Source: Roseateles oligotrophus
Lineage (GTDB): Bacteria; Pseudomonadota; Gammaproteobacteria; Burkholderiales; Burkholderiaceae_C
Direction of reading: 5' to 3'
Assembly: GCF_025717515.1 (NCBI RefSeq)
Contig: NZ_JAJIRN010000005.1
Span: forward strand, 372,001-436,000
Length of the DNA: 64,000 nucleotides
Position numbers and translations under genes: made by a program. This document shows positions 45,498-54,583 of the stretch, piece after piece (position 1 is the first letter of the stretch; each line of letters opens with the position of its first letter). The notes beneath the pieces were generated by a model. That model saw only the letters and a list, made by a program, of their open reading frames with translations. It was not told where the DNA came from and searched no databases.

Positions 45498-48395
45498 TCA
45501 AGCCTCGTAGTCGCTCATGGGAGGGCAGGAGCAAGACAAGTTGCGGTCACCCCAGACGTTGTCGACTCGGCCGACCGGCACCCAGTATTTCTGGCGACGC
45601 AAGGTGGCAACCGGGTAAGCGGCTTCTTCGCGGCTATAGCCATGCGTCCACTCGGCCTTCAGCAAAGCCTCTGCCGTGTGCGGCGCGTTGACCAGCGGGT
45701 TGTCTTCGCGGGTCCATGTGCCGTCGGCCACCTTGGCAATCTCGGCGCGAATGGCGAGCATCGCATCGCAGAAACGGTCGAGCTCGAACTTGGACTCGCT
45801 CTCGGTCGGCTCCACCATCAAGGTGCCGGCGACGGGGAAGGACAGCGTCGGCGCGTGGAAGCCGTAGTCGATCAAGCGCTTGGCCACATCTTCCGCGCCC
45901 ACACCCGTCGCATCTTTCAAGGGGCGAATGTCCAGGATGCACTCATGCGCAACCCCGCCGCCCTTGAGGCTGGCAACATTGCTGCTGAAGTGAATGTCGA
46001 AGGCATCCGCCAAGCGAGCCGCCACATAGTTGGCCGACAGGATCGCGACCTCGGTTGCGGCTTGCAGGCCGTCGGCGCCCATCATCCGGCAGTACATCCA
46101 GCTGATCGGCAAGACCGCCGCATTGCCCAGCGGGGCGGCCGAGACCGCGCCGATGGCTGTTTCGCTGACATAACCGCCGGAACGGTGTGTCGGCAGATAA
46201 GGCACCAGATCGGCCACCACGCAAACCGGGCCAACGCCCGGGCCGCCACCGCCATGCGGGATGCAGAAGGTCTTGTGCAGGTTCAGGTGCGAGACATCGC
46301 CGCCAAACTCGCCCGGTGCTGCCACACCGACCAAGGCGTTCATGTTCGCGCCGTCTACATACACGCGTCCACCATGGCTCTTCACCAGCGCGCAGATGTC
46401 CTTCACATGGGTGTCGAACACGCCGTAGGTAGAGGGGTAGGTGATCATGATGGCGGCCAGCGATTGGCTGTGCAACTCGCACTTGGCCTTCAGGTCGACC
46501 AGATCAATATTGCCTTCCTTGTCGCATTTGGTGACGACGACGGTCATGCCGACCATCTGGGCCGAGGCCGGGTTGGTGCCATGGGCCGATTCGGGAATCA
46601 GGCAGATCTTGCGATGACCCTCATTGCGAGCCTCGTGGAAGGCCTTGATCGCCAGCAGACCGGCGTACTCACCCTGCGAGCCGGCGTTCGGCTGTAAGGA
46701 AATACCGGCATAGCCGGTCGCTTGGCAGAGCCAGGCGGTCAGCTGCTCGTTCAGCAGCGCATAACCCTTCAGTTGATCGTGTGGCGCAAATGGGTGAATA
46801 TTGGCGAACTCGGGCCAGGTGATCGGGATCATCTCGCTGGTGGCGTTCAGCTTCATCGTGCAGGAGCCGAGCGGGATCATCGAGCGGTCCAGCGCCAGGT
46901 CCTTGTCCGACAAGCCGCGCAGGTAACGCAGCATTTCGGTTTCGGAGTGGTAGCGGTTGAAGACCGGATGAGTCAGGTAGGCGCTGCTGCGCAGCAAGTC
47001 GGCCGGGATCAAGCTGGCCACACCCTTCTCGAATCCGCCAAAGTCTGCCACCGCCTTGCCGCCCGAGAACACCGCCAGCAGAGCCTGCAGATCGGCGCGT
47101 GTGGTGGTTTCGTCCAGCGAGATGCTGACGCAATCGAGCGCGGCGCGGCGCAGATTCATGCCGGCGGCGACCGCTGCGGCGAGGATGCCATCGGTCTTGC
47201 CGCCGGTGTTGATGGTCAGCGTATCAAAGGCGCTCGCGTTGACGACCGTCCAGCCCAAGCCTTGCAGGCTTTGCGCCAGCACCGCCGTGTAGCTGGCGAC
47301 GCGCTGGGCGATGCGCTTCAGGCCGGCCGGGCCGTGATAGACGGCGTACATGCTGGCGACGACGGCCGGCAGCACCTGCGCAGTACAGATGTTCGAAGTG
47401 GCTTTCTCGCGGCGGATATGTTGCTCGCGCGTCTGCAGTGCCAGGCGGTAGGCCGGCGCGCCATGCACATCGATGCTGACGCCCACCAAGCGGCCGGGCA
47501 GGCTGCGCTTGTACTCGTCCTTGCAGGCCATGTAAGCGGCGTGTGGACCACCGTTGCCCATCGGCATGCCGAAGCGCTGGGTATTGCCCACGGCGATGTC
47601 GGCGCCCATCTCGGCGGGTGACTTGATCAGCGTCAGCGCCAGCAAATCGGCGGCGGCAATCAGCAATGCACCTTGGCCGTGGACCGCGTCGGCGGCGGCC
47701 TGCAGGCTGCGCACATCGCCGTTGACGCCAGGGTATTGCAGCAGCGCGGCAAAGCACTCGCTCTTGCCCGCGTCCGCGGCAGCGCCCACTTGCACCGTCA
47801 AGCCCAGCGGCTTGGCGCGGGTCTGTACGACTTCGAGCGTCTGCGGCAGCACGTCATCGGCGACAAAGAAGACCTGCGACTTGCTCTTGCCCATGCGCAG
47901 CGCCAACGTCATCGCCTCGGCGGCGGCGGTCGCTTCGTCCAGCATCGAGGCATTGGCGATGGCCATGCCGGTCAGGTCGGTGACCATGGTCTGGAAGTTG
48001 ACCAGGGCCTCCATGCGGCCTTGCGAAATTTCGGCCTGGTAAGGCGTGTAAGCGGTGTACCAAGCGGGGTTTTCAAGGATGTTGCGCAGGATGACGCCCG
48101 GGGTCAGGGTGTCGTAATAGCCCTGGCCGATATAGCTCTTCAAGACCTTGTTCTGCTGAGCCAGAGCCTTCAGCTCGGCCAGCGCCTGAGCTTCGGTGGC
48201 GACCGCCGGCAAGGCCATCGCCTGCCCGCGCTTGATGTTGGCGGGCACCACCGCATCGATCAGCGCACGGCGCGAGGCGGCGCCGATGACCGACAGCATG
48301 CCGGCCTCGTCGGCGGCATCGGGGCCGATGTGGCGGGCGTGGAATTCGGTGGCGTTCTCGAGCGCAACCAGGGGCTTGTTAGCAGACATCAACAT
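45498..48395 (-). CDS. gcvP: Glycine dehydrogenase (decarboxylating), P-protein
   Basis: PLP-dependent P-protein of the glycine cleavage system: decarboxylates glycine and passes the aminomethyl group to lipoyl-GcvH. Single-chain form, 965 residues, both halves fused. The N-terminus has [17 protein letters not shown]; the PLP lysine is in [19 protein letters not shown] in the C-terminal half. The ATG at 48395 is chosen because AAGGA lies 6-7 bases before it; an ATG two codons later is possible. It is the third gene after gcvT and gcvH. Confidence 0.97.
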   Translation of the reverse strand: MLMSANKPLVALENATEFHARHIGPDAADEAGMLSVIGAASRRALIDAVVPANIKRGQAMALPAVATEAQALAELKALAQQNKVLKSYIGQGYYDTLTPGVILRNILENPAWYTAYTPYQAEISQGRMEALVNFQTMVTDLTGMAIANASMLDEATAAAEAMTLALRMGKSKSQVFFVADDVLPQTLEVVQTRAKPLGLTVQVGAAADAGKSECFAALLQYPGVNGDVRSLQAAADAVHGQGALLIAAADLLALTLIKSPAEMGADIAVGNTQRFGMPMGNGGPHAAYMACKDEYKRSLPGRLVGVSIDVHGAPAYRLALQTREQHIRREKATSNICTAQVLPAVVASMYAVYHGPAGLKRIAQRVASYTAVLAQSLQGLGWTVVNASAFDTLTINTGGKTDGILAAAVAAGMNLRRAALDCVSISLDETTTRADLQALLAVFSGGKAVADFGGFEKGVASLIPADLLRSSAYLTHPVFNRYHSETEMLRYLRGLSDKDLALDRSMIPLGSCTMKLNATSEMIPITWPEFANIHPFAPHDQLKGYALLNEQLTAWLCQATGYAGISLQPNAGSQGEYAGLLAIKAFHEARNEGHRKICLIPESAHGTNPASAQMVGMTVVVTKCDKEGNIDLVDLKAKCELHSQSLAAIMITYPSTYGVFDTHVKDICALVKSHGGRVYVDGANMNALVGVAAPGEFGGDVSHLNLHKTFCIPHGGGGPGVGPVCVVADLVPYLPTHRSGGYVSETAIGAVSAAPLGNAAVLPISWMYCRMMGADGLQAATEVAILSANYVAARLADAFDIHFSSNVASLKGGGVAHECILDIRPLKDATGVGAEDVAKRLIDYGFHAPTLSFPVAGTLMVEPTESESKFELDRFCDAMLAIRAEIAKVADGTWTREDNPLVNAPHTAEALLKAEWTHGYSREEAAYPVATLRRQKYWVPVGRVDNVWGDRNLSCSCPPMSDYEA

Positions 48396-48503
48396 GGCAA
48401 ATCCTTGAAGGCCAGGCTGCACTTGTGGTGCCGCCAAGCCCATTTCTTTTTTCTCTTCAAGCGCCGGTCAGCAGGATGCCGGCCGGCGCGGGCAAAGCAG
48501 CGA

Positions 48504-48881
48504 TTAACTGTTCTTGACCAACTCGTCGTAGGCGGCGCTATCCATCAAACCGTCGAGTTCAGCGGCATTGCTGAGCTTGACCTTGAAGAACCAGCCGGCT
48601 TTCAGCGGGTCGGTATTGGCCAGCGACGGATCGTCACGCAGTGCTTCGTTGACCTCGGTGATCTCGCCGCTGACGGGCATATAGACATCGGCCGCGGCCT
48701 TGACCGACTCGACCACGCCGGCCACTTCCTTGGCGGCGAAGCTCGTGCCGACCGAAGGCAGGTCCACAAACACCACATCGCCCAGCGCGTCTTGCGCGTG
48801 CACGGTGATGCCCACGGTGACAACGCCGTCGGCTTCGATCTGGACCCATTCGTGGTCGTGCGTGTACTTGATGTTGCTCAT
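48504..48881 (-). CDS. gcvH: Glycine cleavage system H protein
   Basis: Lipoyl carrier protein that shuttles the aminomethyl group between P-, T- and L-proteins. It has 125 residues, a normal length. The lipoylated residue is Lys61 in VVESVKAAADVYMPVSGE, and the N-terminus KYTHDHEWVQIE is typical. It lies between gcvT (36-base gap) and gcvP (108-base gap) on the same transcript. Confidence 0.97.
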   Translation of the reverse strand: MSNIKYTHDHEWVQIEADGVVTVGITVHAQDALGDVVFVDLPSVGTSFAAKEVAGVVESVKAAADVYMPVSGEITEVNEALRDDPSLANTDPLKAGWFFKVKLSNAAELDGLMDSAAYDELVKNS

Positions 48882-48917
48882 GCTGATGTGCTCCGTGTAA
48901 CGATGGAAAAAGGGGAA

Positions 48918-50051
48918 TTAACCGCGGAAGTAGCCGTTAGGTGTGAAAGGCGTGCTGCTGACCGTCATCGGCGTGCGCTTGTCGCGCACGATGGCGAAGA
49001 CCTCGGTGCCAATGGCCGAATATTCTTTGCTCAGATAGGCCAGCGCGACCGGCTTAGCCACAGTGGGGCCCAGCGTGCCGCTGGTGACGATGCCGACTTC
49101 GAGGCCGTCTGCGTTGACCAACTTCGCACCTTCACGCACCGGCATACGCTCGCTGCTGACCAGGCCGACGCGCTTGCGTGCCGCACCATTGGCGAGTTGG
49201 GCGTCCACCACGGCCGCACCGGGGTAACCGCCGGCCCGCGCGCCACCGGCGCGGCGAACCTTCTGGATCGCCCAGGTCAGCGAAGCTTCGACCGGGGTGG
49301 ATTCGGTATTGATGTCATGGCCGTACAGGCACAGGCCGGCTTCCAGGCGCAGCGAGTCGCGTGCACCCAGGCCAATCGGCTTGACTTCTGGCTGGGCCAA
49401 GAGCTTGCGGGCCAGGGCCTCGGCTTGATCGCCGGCCACCGAGATCTCGAAGCCGTCTTCGCCGGTATAGCCGGAGCGGGTCAGGAAGGTCACTATGCCG
49501 TCCAGATTAAAGAAGCCGCCGGTCATGAAGGTCAGCTTGGCAACATCGGGGTTCAGGCGCGACAGCGCGGTCACCGCCTGCGGGCCTTGCAGCGCCAACA
49601 GCGCTTGATCGGGCAGGGGCAAGACCTGGCACTTGTCGCCAATCTTGGCCTGCATATGGGCGATGTCCTGCACCTTGCAGCCGGCGTTGACAACGACGAA
49701 GAGGTCGTCCGGGCGGCGCGCAATCATCAGGTCGTCGAGGATTCCGCCGGCGTCGTTGGTGAACAGCGCGTAGCGCTGCTTGAACAGGCCCAGGTCGATC
49801 ACGTCGACCGGCACGATGGTTTCCAAGGCGGCGCTGGCGCCGTCGCCCTTGAGCAGCACCTGGCCCATGTGCGAGACGTCAAACAGACCGGCTTGCGCGC
49901 GGGTGTGCTTGTGTTCGGCCATCACGCCCATCGGGTACTGGACCGGCATGTCGTAGCCGCCGAAAGGCACCATCTTGGCGCCGAGTTCGATGTGCAGCGC
50001 GTGCAGCGGGGTCTTCAGCAGCGGAGTGTTTGGGGTGTCGGAGCTAGACAT
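48918..50051 (-). CDS. gcvT: Glycine cleavage system T protein (aminomethyltransferase)
   Basis: Transfers the methylene group from aminomethyl-lipoyl-GcvH to tetrahydrofolate, releasing ammonia. It has 377 residues. The folate-binding region includes KMVPFGGYDMPVQYPMGVMAEHKHTR and GLFDVSHMGQ near the N-terminus and RSGYTGEDGFEI in the middle. The ATG at 50051 has AAGGA at 50060-50064 (minus strand), directly beside a hairpin of the riboswitch expression platform. A longer in-frame start lies in the riboswitch and is rejected. Confidence 0.97.
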   Translation of the reverse strand: MSSSDTPNTPLLKTPLHALHIELGAKMVPFGGYDMPVQYPMGVMAEHKHTRAQAGLFDVSHMGQVLLKGDGASAALETIVPVDVIDLGLFKQRYALFTNDAGGILDDLMIARRPDDLFVVVNAGCKVQDIAHMQAKIGDKCQVLPLPDQALLALQGPQAVTALSRLNPDVAKLTFMTGGFFNLDGIVTFLTRSGYTGEDGFEISVAGDQAEALARKLLAQPEVKPIGLGARDSLRLEAGLCLYGHDINTESTPVEASLTWAIQKVRRAGGARAGGYPGAAVVDAQLANGAARKRVGLVSSERMPVREGAKLVNADGLEVGIVTSGTLGPTVAKPVALAYLSKEYSAIGTEVFAIVRDKRTPMTVSSTPFTPNGYFRG

Positions 50052-50064
50052 GGCGGGAATCCTT

Positions 50065-50115
50065 CGAGGGCAGTCAACTGACCTACTCCCAAAAGGAGTA
50101 GGGGGGATGCCCTCG
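50065..50115 (-). promoter_or_regulatory. Expression-platform hairpin of the glycine riboswitch
   Basis: CGAGGGCA (minus strand, complement of 50108-50115) pairs with TGCCCTCG (complement of 50065-50072), enclosing an inner hairpin CCTACTCC/GGAGTAGG (50082-50102). The outer 3' arm touches the gcvT Shine-Dalgarno AAGGA. The outer 5' arm is also the 3' side of P1 of the second aptamer, so the two pairings exclude each other. No T-run follows, so control is probably at translation. Confidence 0.7.
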
Positions 50116-50332
50116 CTGTCCGCTTTACTTGAGAGATTGGCCACCGGCGTATCGCCCGCAGCTTGCCCCTTCAGTGGACGGGCTCAAAGACCCGTCTCTC
50201 TCCAGTGAGGACGCCCGACGTTTTGTGAACGGGCGTTTTATCAGTCCTTTTGCCTGAGCGTTCGCAGCGTGGGATCACCAGTGCCACTGCGCCTTCGGCG
50301 GCTCCCTGCTAGGGAACTCTCTCCTGACCGGG
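50111..50332 (-). promoter_or_regulatory. Tandem glycine riboswitch (two aptamers)
   Basis: Reading the minus strand, aptamer 1 (about 50332-50240) has CAGGAGAGAG, then GCCGCCGAAGGCGCAG and CGCTCAGGCAAAAGGACTGA. Aptamer 2 (about 50210-50111) has CTGGAGAGAGACGGG, then CTGAAGGGGCAAG and CCAATCTCTCAAGTAAAG with GGACAGCGAGG. These are the conserved glycine-aptamer blocks. The linker between them is long enough to hold an extra hairpin ACGCCCG/CGGGCGT (50211-50236). It precedes gcvT and should raise gcvTHP expression when glycine is bound. Confidence 0.95.
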
Positions 50333-50335
50333 CGC

Positions 50336-50365
50336 ATTGTAGCCATGGATTCGGCCCTCACTCAA
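50336..50365 (-). promoter_or_regulatory. Sigma-70 promoter of the gcvTHP operon
   Basis: On the minus strand TTGAGT (complement of 50360-50365), 18 bases, TACAAT (complement of 50336-50341). The predicted start near 50329 falls at the 5' edge of the first glycine aptamer, which supports both calls. The rest of the gap up to the glycosyltransferase gene (50366-50560) shows no firm feature. Confidence 0.65.
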
Positions 50366-50560
50366 ACACTTGACGACAGCAGATCGAGAAACTTCGCACC
50401 AAAGCGCGGCTAGCTAGCGGCGGGGCCACAGCTCATGCGAACGCCGACAAAATTGCTGGCGATTTGACTTGCTTCATTGCGCTTTGTGCAGCGGCAGAGT
50501 TCACTATCCTCGGTGGATCTGGGCTTGCAGCCCCAAATCTTGCCTCGGAAAGACGCGTCC

Positions 50561-52657
50561 ATGAGCTCGACTCTCGATATCCATCTGTGTATCCAACAAC
50601 CCGTCGGCTATGTGCATTCGCTGGGTTTGCTGGATCAGGCCAGGTATTTTCGCTACCAGTTTCGGCGCCTTGGCGCCAAGGTCAGCATGTCCAAGAATCG
50701 CCTGCGCTATGACGCGATCAATTTCGTTTTTGGCGCGCATCTGGGCTTCGAGGCCTCACAAGTTCTGAGTCATGCCTGTGTGTTCGTCAATCTGGAACAG
50801 CTGGGCGAGGGCGGGGCGCCGGTGTCGCCCGACTACCTGAACTTGCTTTCCACCCAAGCGGTGGTTGACTATCACGCCGGCAATTGCAGCGCCTATGCGG
50901 CCCGGCCCAGCGAGGTGCCCGTGCTGCCCTTGCTGTACGCGCCCTATCTGAAACCGGCGCAAGCCATCCCGCTGGAAGAGCGTCCGATCGACCTGCTTTT
51001 TTTCGGCAGCATCAATGAGCGCAGACAAACTTGGCTGGACCGGATCGAAGCGCTGGGCTTGACGGTGGCCGTGTTTGACGGCCCGCTATACGGATCCGAG
51101 CGGGATGAATTCATCGCCCAAGCCAAGGCCGTGATCAATATGCACTTTTATGAGAGCAGCCGCTTCGAGCAGGCTCGGGTCGCGCACTGCATGTCGCTGG
51201 GCACACCGGTGATTTCCGAGCGTGCGCCGCATACGGACTTGCCGGTGCCCTTTGACGATACGGTGTTTTGGCTGAAAGACGAGGAGCTGGAGGCCTTTTT
51301 TCGGCAGGAATTCAAGTCGCCGGCCTTTTTTGAGCGGGCGCGCCAGGCCTTGCAAAGGTTTGAGGAGGCCGATCCCGTCAAGGCCTATGCCAACTTGCTC
51401 TTGTCGGCCTGCAAGACGGCCGAGGACCATCATCGGCGGCGCACCGCAGGCGCCTGGTCGCCGCCCTGCATCAATCTTGAGGCCGGGCCTGCCTACCGGG
51501 CCGGCTGGTTGAACCTTGACATCCAGGCCTCCAGCGAGCCGGACTGGATACTGGACTTGACCGAGCCTCTCGCCTTGCCGCTGTCGACCCATACCGCCCA
51601 CCAGGGGCAGGTGGAGTTACGCGAGGCCGCAGTAGATGTGATTCAGGCCGGGCGACTGGGTGCCGACGAAGGCAAGCTGCGCGCTTTGCTCGGCAATGCC
51701 TTGCGTTTGTTGCAAGTGGGCGGCGAGTTTCAATTCGACCTGCCGGGTGCATTCGGATCTGCCGACGGGCTGGCCGATGCGTCCACGCAAGCCTTGCATG
51801 AATGCGTCGGGCGGGCTTGCAGCGACTTCTTTTGGTCATTGGACTGGTTTGAACATCGCTTCGAACTGCTGGAAAACATAGCGCTGGACCTCGACGGCAA
51901 GCCTTGTGAGCCGGAGCGAGCGCGCTTCTCTCGCCTGGTTCTGCGCAAGCTGGAAACCTCACTGCGCGAACGCACGACGGCGCGAAGCAGGCAAACCGAT
52001 CTGCGCCTACCCGGCGACGAGGTGGCTGCTGAGCAGATGATGGTTTCAAATACCCGCAGCCAAACACAGGCCAGTGGCGAGCCCCGCAAATTCAAATGGT
52101 CGATCCTCGTTCCGACGCTGCCGGCAAGGCGAGAACTGCGCAAGCGATTGCTGGACATTCTTGAGCCCCAAGTGGCCCGCTACCCCGATGTCGAGCTCTT
52201 GGTGCTGGAAGACAACCGCAGTCGCCAATACGGTCCCAAGCTGCAGGCCATGATAAACATTGCCCAAGGGGAATATGTCAATTTTGTCGATGATGATGAC
52301 CTCATTTCGGATCACTATGTCGAGACCATCTACCCGCTGTTGACCGGCGTGGATTGCGTCGGCTTTTCGGCGCAGGTCAGTGTCGAGGGCGGGCCCTTCA
52401 AATCGGTCTTCTACAGCATCAAGAACAAGGTCTGGGTCGATGCCCCGGAGGGCTATTACCGCAACCCGCAGCATCTGACGCCGATTCGCCGCGAGCTGGT
52501 GTTGCAGGTGCCCTGGGTCGGTCATTACGGCGCCGACCGCACCTGGTCGCACAAGATGGCGAGCAAAGGGCTGCTGAAAACCGAGAACGTCACGAACGAG
52601 GTTCTCTACACCTATTACGCCACGCAGAAGGAAAATCGGGAAGGCGTTTGGCGCTGA
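50561..52657 (+). CDS. Three-part glycosyltransferase fusion: CgeB-like, methyltransferase-like, GT2
   Basis: A 698-residue cytosolic protein with three apparent modules. Residues about 1-290 resemble CgeB/GT4-like glycosyltransferases (DLLFFGSINERRQTWLDRIEALG, HCMSLGTPVISE). Residues about 303-465 look like the SAM-methyltransferase fold of sugar-modifying proteins (INLEAGPAYRAGWLNLDIQ, WILDLTEPL), but the usual Gly-x-Gly-x-Gly cofactor loop is degenerate. Residues about 512-698 are a GT2 domain (WSILVPTLPARRELRKRLL, LVLEDN, FVDDDDL with the metal-binding Asp at 577-580). It likely decorates a surface glycan; acceptor and donor are unknown. The ATG at 50561 has only a weak ribosome site. Confidence 0.72.
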   Translation: MSSTLDIHLCIQQPVGYVHSLGLLDQARYFRYQFRRLGAKVSMSKNRLRYDAINFVFGAHLGFEASQVLSHACVFVNLEQLGEGGAPVSPDYLNLLSTQAVVDYHAGNCSAYAARPSEVPVLPLLYAPYLKPAQAIPLEERPIDLLFFGSINERRQTWLDRIEALGLTVAVFDGPLYGSERDEFIAQAKAVINMHFYESSRFEQARVAHCMSLGTPVISERAPHTDLPVPFDDTVFWLKDEELEAFFRQEFKSPAFFERARQALQRFEEADPVKAYANLLLSACKTAEDHHRRRTAGAWSPPCINLEAGPAYRAGWLNLDIQASSEPDWILDLTEPLALPLSTHTAHQGQVELREAAVDVIQAGRLGADEGKLRALLGNALRLLQVGGEFQFDLPGAFGSADGLADASTQALHECVGRACSDFFWSLDWFEHRFELLENIALDLDGKPCEPERARFSRLVLRKLETSLRERTTARSRQTDLRLPGDEVAAEQMMVSNTRSQTQASGEPRKFKWSILVPTLPARRELRKRLLDILEPQVARYPDVELLVLEDNRSRQYGPKLQAMINIAQGEYVNFVDDDDLISDHYVETIYPLLTGVDCVGFSAQVSVEGGPFKSVFYSIKNKVWVDAPEGYYRNPQHLTPIRRELVLQVPWVGHYGADRTWSHKMASKGLLKTENVTNEVLYTYYATQKENREGVWR

Positions 52658-52747
52658 ATGGCGCGCGGGGTTGATACCTTCGCCAAGCGGCCTTGGCGAA
52701 CAGCTAAAGATATGCTTCATCACTTGAATGCATCAATAATGCCCGCC

Positions 52748-53671
52748 ATGCGCCTCACCTTCGCCGCCCACCTATTGCTTCGATTTCGGCTCGCCGCGCG
52801 TGCTGCTGTCGTCTTTGTGCTGTTGACTGTCTGCCTGGCAGGGGCTCAGGCGGCTTCTTTGGCCATCGTTTCCCTGCTGGAGGGTGAGGCGATTCTGCTG
52901 CGCGACAACGCCCGGTTTTCGCTGTCCGAAGGTGTCAGCTTGAGCCGGGATGACATCATCGAGATGGGCAGCAAAGGTCGTTTCATATTGCTTGAATTTA
53001 GCGATGGCAGCAGCCTGGCACTTGGCCCCGCCTCAAGCGTGCAGCTGGCGCCTCGTCTGGCCGCCGAGCGCGGCAAGATCGATGCGCGTATCTACTTGCT
53101 GCAGGGCTGGGCCAAGGTGAGCGCAGCCAAGAGTCATCCCTGGGCCATCAATTCAAGCTCGTTCGACCTGTCCGGCCTCTCGCAAGACGCGGTGCTGATG
53201 GTTCAAGGCCTTGGCGGCCAGGCTTTTGCGGAGGCGGGGGAATTGAGTTTTCGCCCCTTGCTCTCTGGCGGAGCCAACACGCTGCGGCTGTCCAGTGGTG
53301 AGTTTCTGAGCTGGAACGGGCAAAACAGGCCCGAACTCGCGCAGCGGCCACCCGGCAGTTTTTTGCAGAATATTCCCAAGGCGTTTCAAGACAAGTTGCC
53401 GTCCCGTGCGGCGCTGTTTCAAGGCAAAGACATCGCCCCTAAACGCCTGGGTGAAATCTCCTACGCCGATGCGCAAGCCTGGCTGAACGCCGAGCCGGCA
53501 CTGCGCAAAGCCAATCTCGGTCGTTGGAAGCCACTCGTTCGCCAAGCGGAGTTTCGCAAGGGCTTGGTGGCCGAGATCAAGAGTCACCCCGAGTGGGAGT
53601 CCCTGTTGTTCCCACCTCAGGCCGCATCTGCGCCGCCACCCTATTCAAGCGCAAGCGCAGTAGCTAACTAG
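52748..53671 (+). CDS. FecR-domain exported protein
   Basis: A 307-residue protein with a signal peptide (about 1-36, hydrophobic AAVVFVLLTVCLAGAQA). Residues about 40-150 form a FecR-like domain (SLLEGEAILLRDNARFSLSEGVSLSRDDIIEMGSKGRFILLEFSDGSSLALGP), here without a TonB receptor or sigma factor nearby. The C-terminal 150 residues are unrecognised. The start is uncertain: ATGs at 52739 and 52748 are both possible, neither with a strong ribosome site. The c-heme sensor gene follows after 32 bases, so it probably heads that operon. Confidence 0.78.
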   Translation: MRLTFAAHLLLRFRLAARAAVVFVLLTVCLAGAQAASLAIVSLLEGEAILLRDNARFSLSEGVSLSRDDIIEMGSKGRFILLEFSDGSSLALGPASSVQLAPRLAAERGKIDARIYLLQGWAKVSAAKSHPWAINSSSFDLSGLSQDAVLMVQGLGGQAFAEAGELSFRPLLSGGANTLRLSSGEFLSWNGQNRPELAQRPPGSFLQNIPKAFQDKLPSRAALFQGKDIAPKRLGEISYADAQAWLNAEPALRKANLGRWKPLVRQAEFRKGLVAEIKSHPEWESLLFPPQAASAPPPYSSASAVAN

Positions 53672-53703
53672 AAGCCACGGCAGAACCAACCCTGGAACAA
53701 GAC

Positions 53704-54573
53704 ATGAAATTGCTACTCAAGTTCAATCTGACTTTTCTGTTTGTTTTCGCAATAGGTTTAGCGGCGTCCAGCTTTGTCGCCCGGGACCTGTTGCAACGCG
53801 CGGCACAGGAAGAAATCGCCGACCGGGCAAGGCTATTGATGGAGAAGGCAGCCGTCGTCAGCGCGTATACGTCGACACAGATCAAGCCGCTGCTGGAGAC
53901 GCAGATGAAATATGCGTTTTTGCCCCAGTCGGTGCCGGCCTATTCAGCCGCCGAAGTGATAGCCGGTCTGCAAAAGTCCTATCCCGAGTACAGCTTCAAG
54001 TCGGCGATGCTGAACCCGACCAACCCGCGCGACCGCGCCGTGGCTTGGGAGGAGGATGTCATTTCACAATTTCGCAGTTCCCCTGAATTGAAGGAATTCA
54101 TCGGCAAGCGGGAAACGCCGACCGGCAGTTCCTTCTATATTGCTAGGCCAATCAGACTCAGCAACCCGGCCTGCCTCGCCTGCCACAGCACGCCCGAGAG
54201 CGCTCCAAAGACCTTGCTGGATCGTTACGGCCCAAACAACGGTTTTGGCTGGAAGCTCGGTGAGGTGCTCGGTGCCCAAGTCGTGTCGGTGCCCATGACG
54301 GTGCCGCTGCAACGTGCCGACCGTGCCTTGATGGTGGTGGTGGCGGTATTGACGGGCGTTTTTTTCTTGGTCGGGGCTTCGCTCAACTTCATGCTTTGGA
54401 AGCTGGTGATTCGGCCGGTCAGCCAGTTGTCGGCCTTGGCAGACAAGGTCAGCATGGGCGAGGAGGCGCCGGAATTCACGGTTAGCTCCAAGGACGAAAT
54501 TGCCGTACTTGCCGAATCCTTCGGACGCATGCGTAAAAGCTTGGCCCATGCCATGAAGATGCTGGAAGGTTGA
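53704..54573 (+). CDS. DUF3365 (Tll0287-like) c-heme sensor with HAMP domain
   Basis: A 289-residue inner-membrane receptor. TM1 is at about 5-24; the periplasmic domain (about 25-205) matches the Tll0287-like/DUF3365 heme domain, with CLACH (Cys157, Cys160, His161) as a covalent c-heme site; TM2 is at about 207-230; a HAMP-type linker (about 232-286) ends the protein. No kinase, cyclase or methyl-accepting output domain follows, so the output must be another protein. The kinase gene starts 10 bases downstream. It is likely a redox or gas sensor, inferred from family. Confidence 0.85.
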   Translation: MKLLLKFNLTFLFVFAIGLAASSFVARDLLQRAAQEEIADRARLLMEKAAVVSAYTSTQIKPLLETQMKYAFLPQSVPAYSAAEVIAGLQKSYPEYSFKSAMLNPTNPRDRAVAWEEDVISQFRSSPELKEFIGKRETPTGSSFYIARPIRLSNPACLACHSTPESAPKTLLDRYGPNNGFGWKLGEVLGAQVVSVPMTVPLQRADRALMVVVAVLTGVFFLVGASLNFMLWKLVIRPVSQLSALADKVSMGEEAPEFTVSSKDEIAVLAESFGRMRKSLAHAMKMLEG

Positions 54574-54583
54574 ATTGACTCGC

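Noticed and set aside
47673-50081. 802-codon open frame on the plus strand across gcvP-gcvT
   Set aside because: Antisense to clear gcv genes and running into the riboswitch; the translation has no recognisable domain.
50464-50492. Promoter TTGACT plus TGCAGC before the glycosyltransferase gene
   Set aside because: Good -35 but the -10 region is too poor to call.
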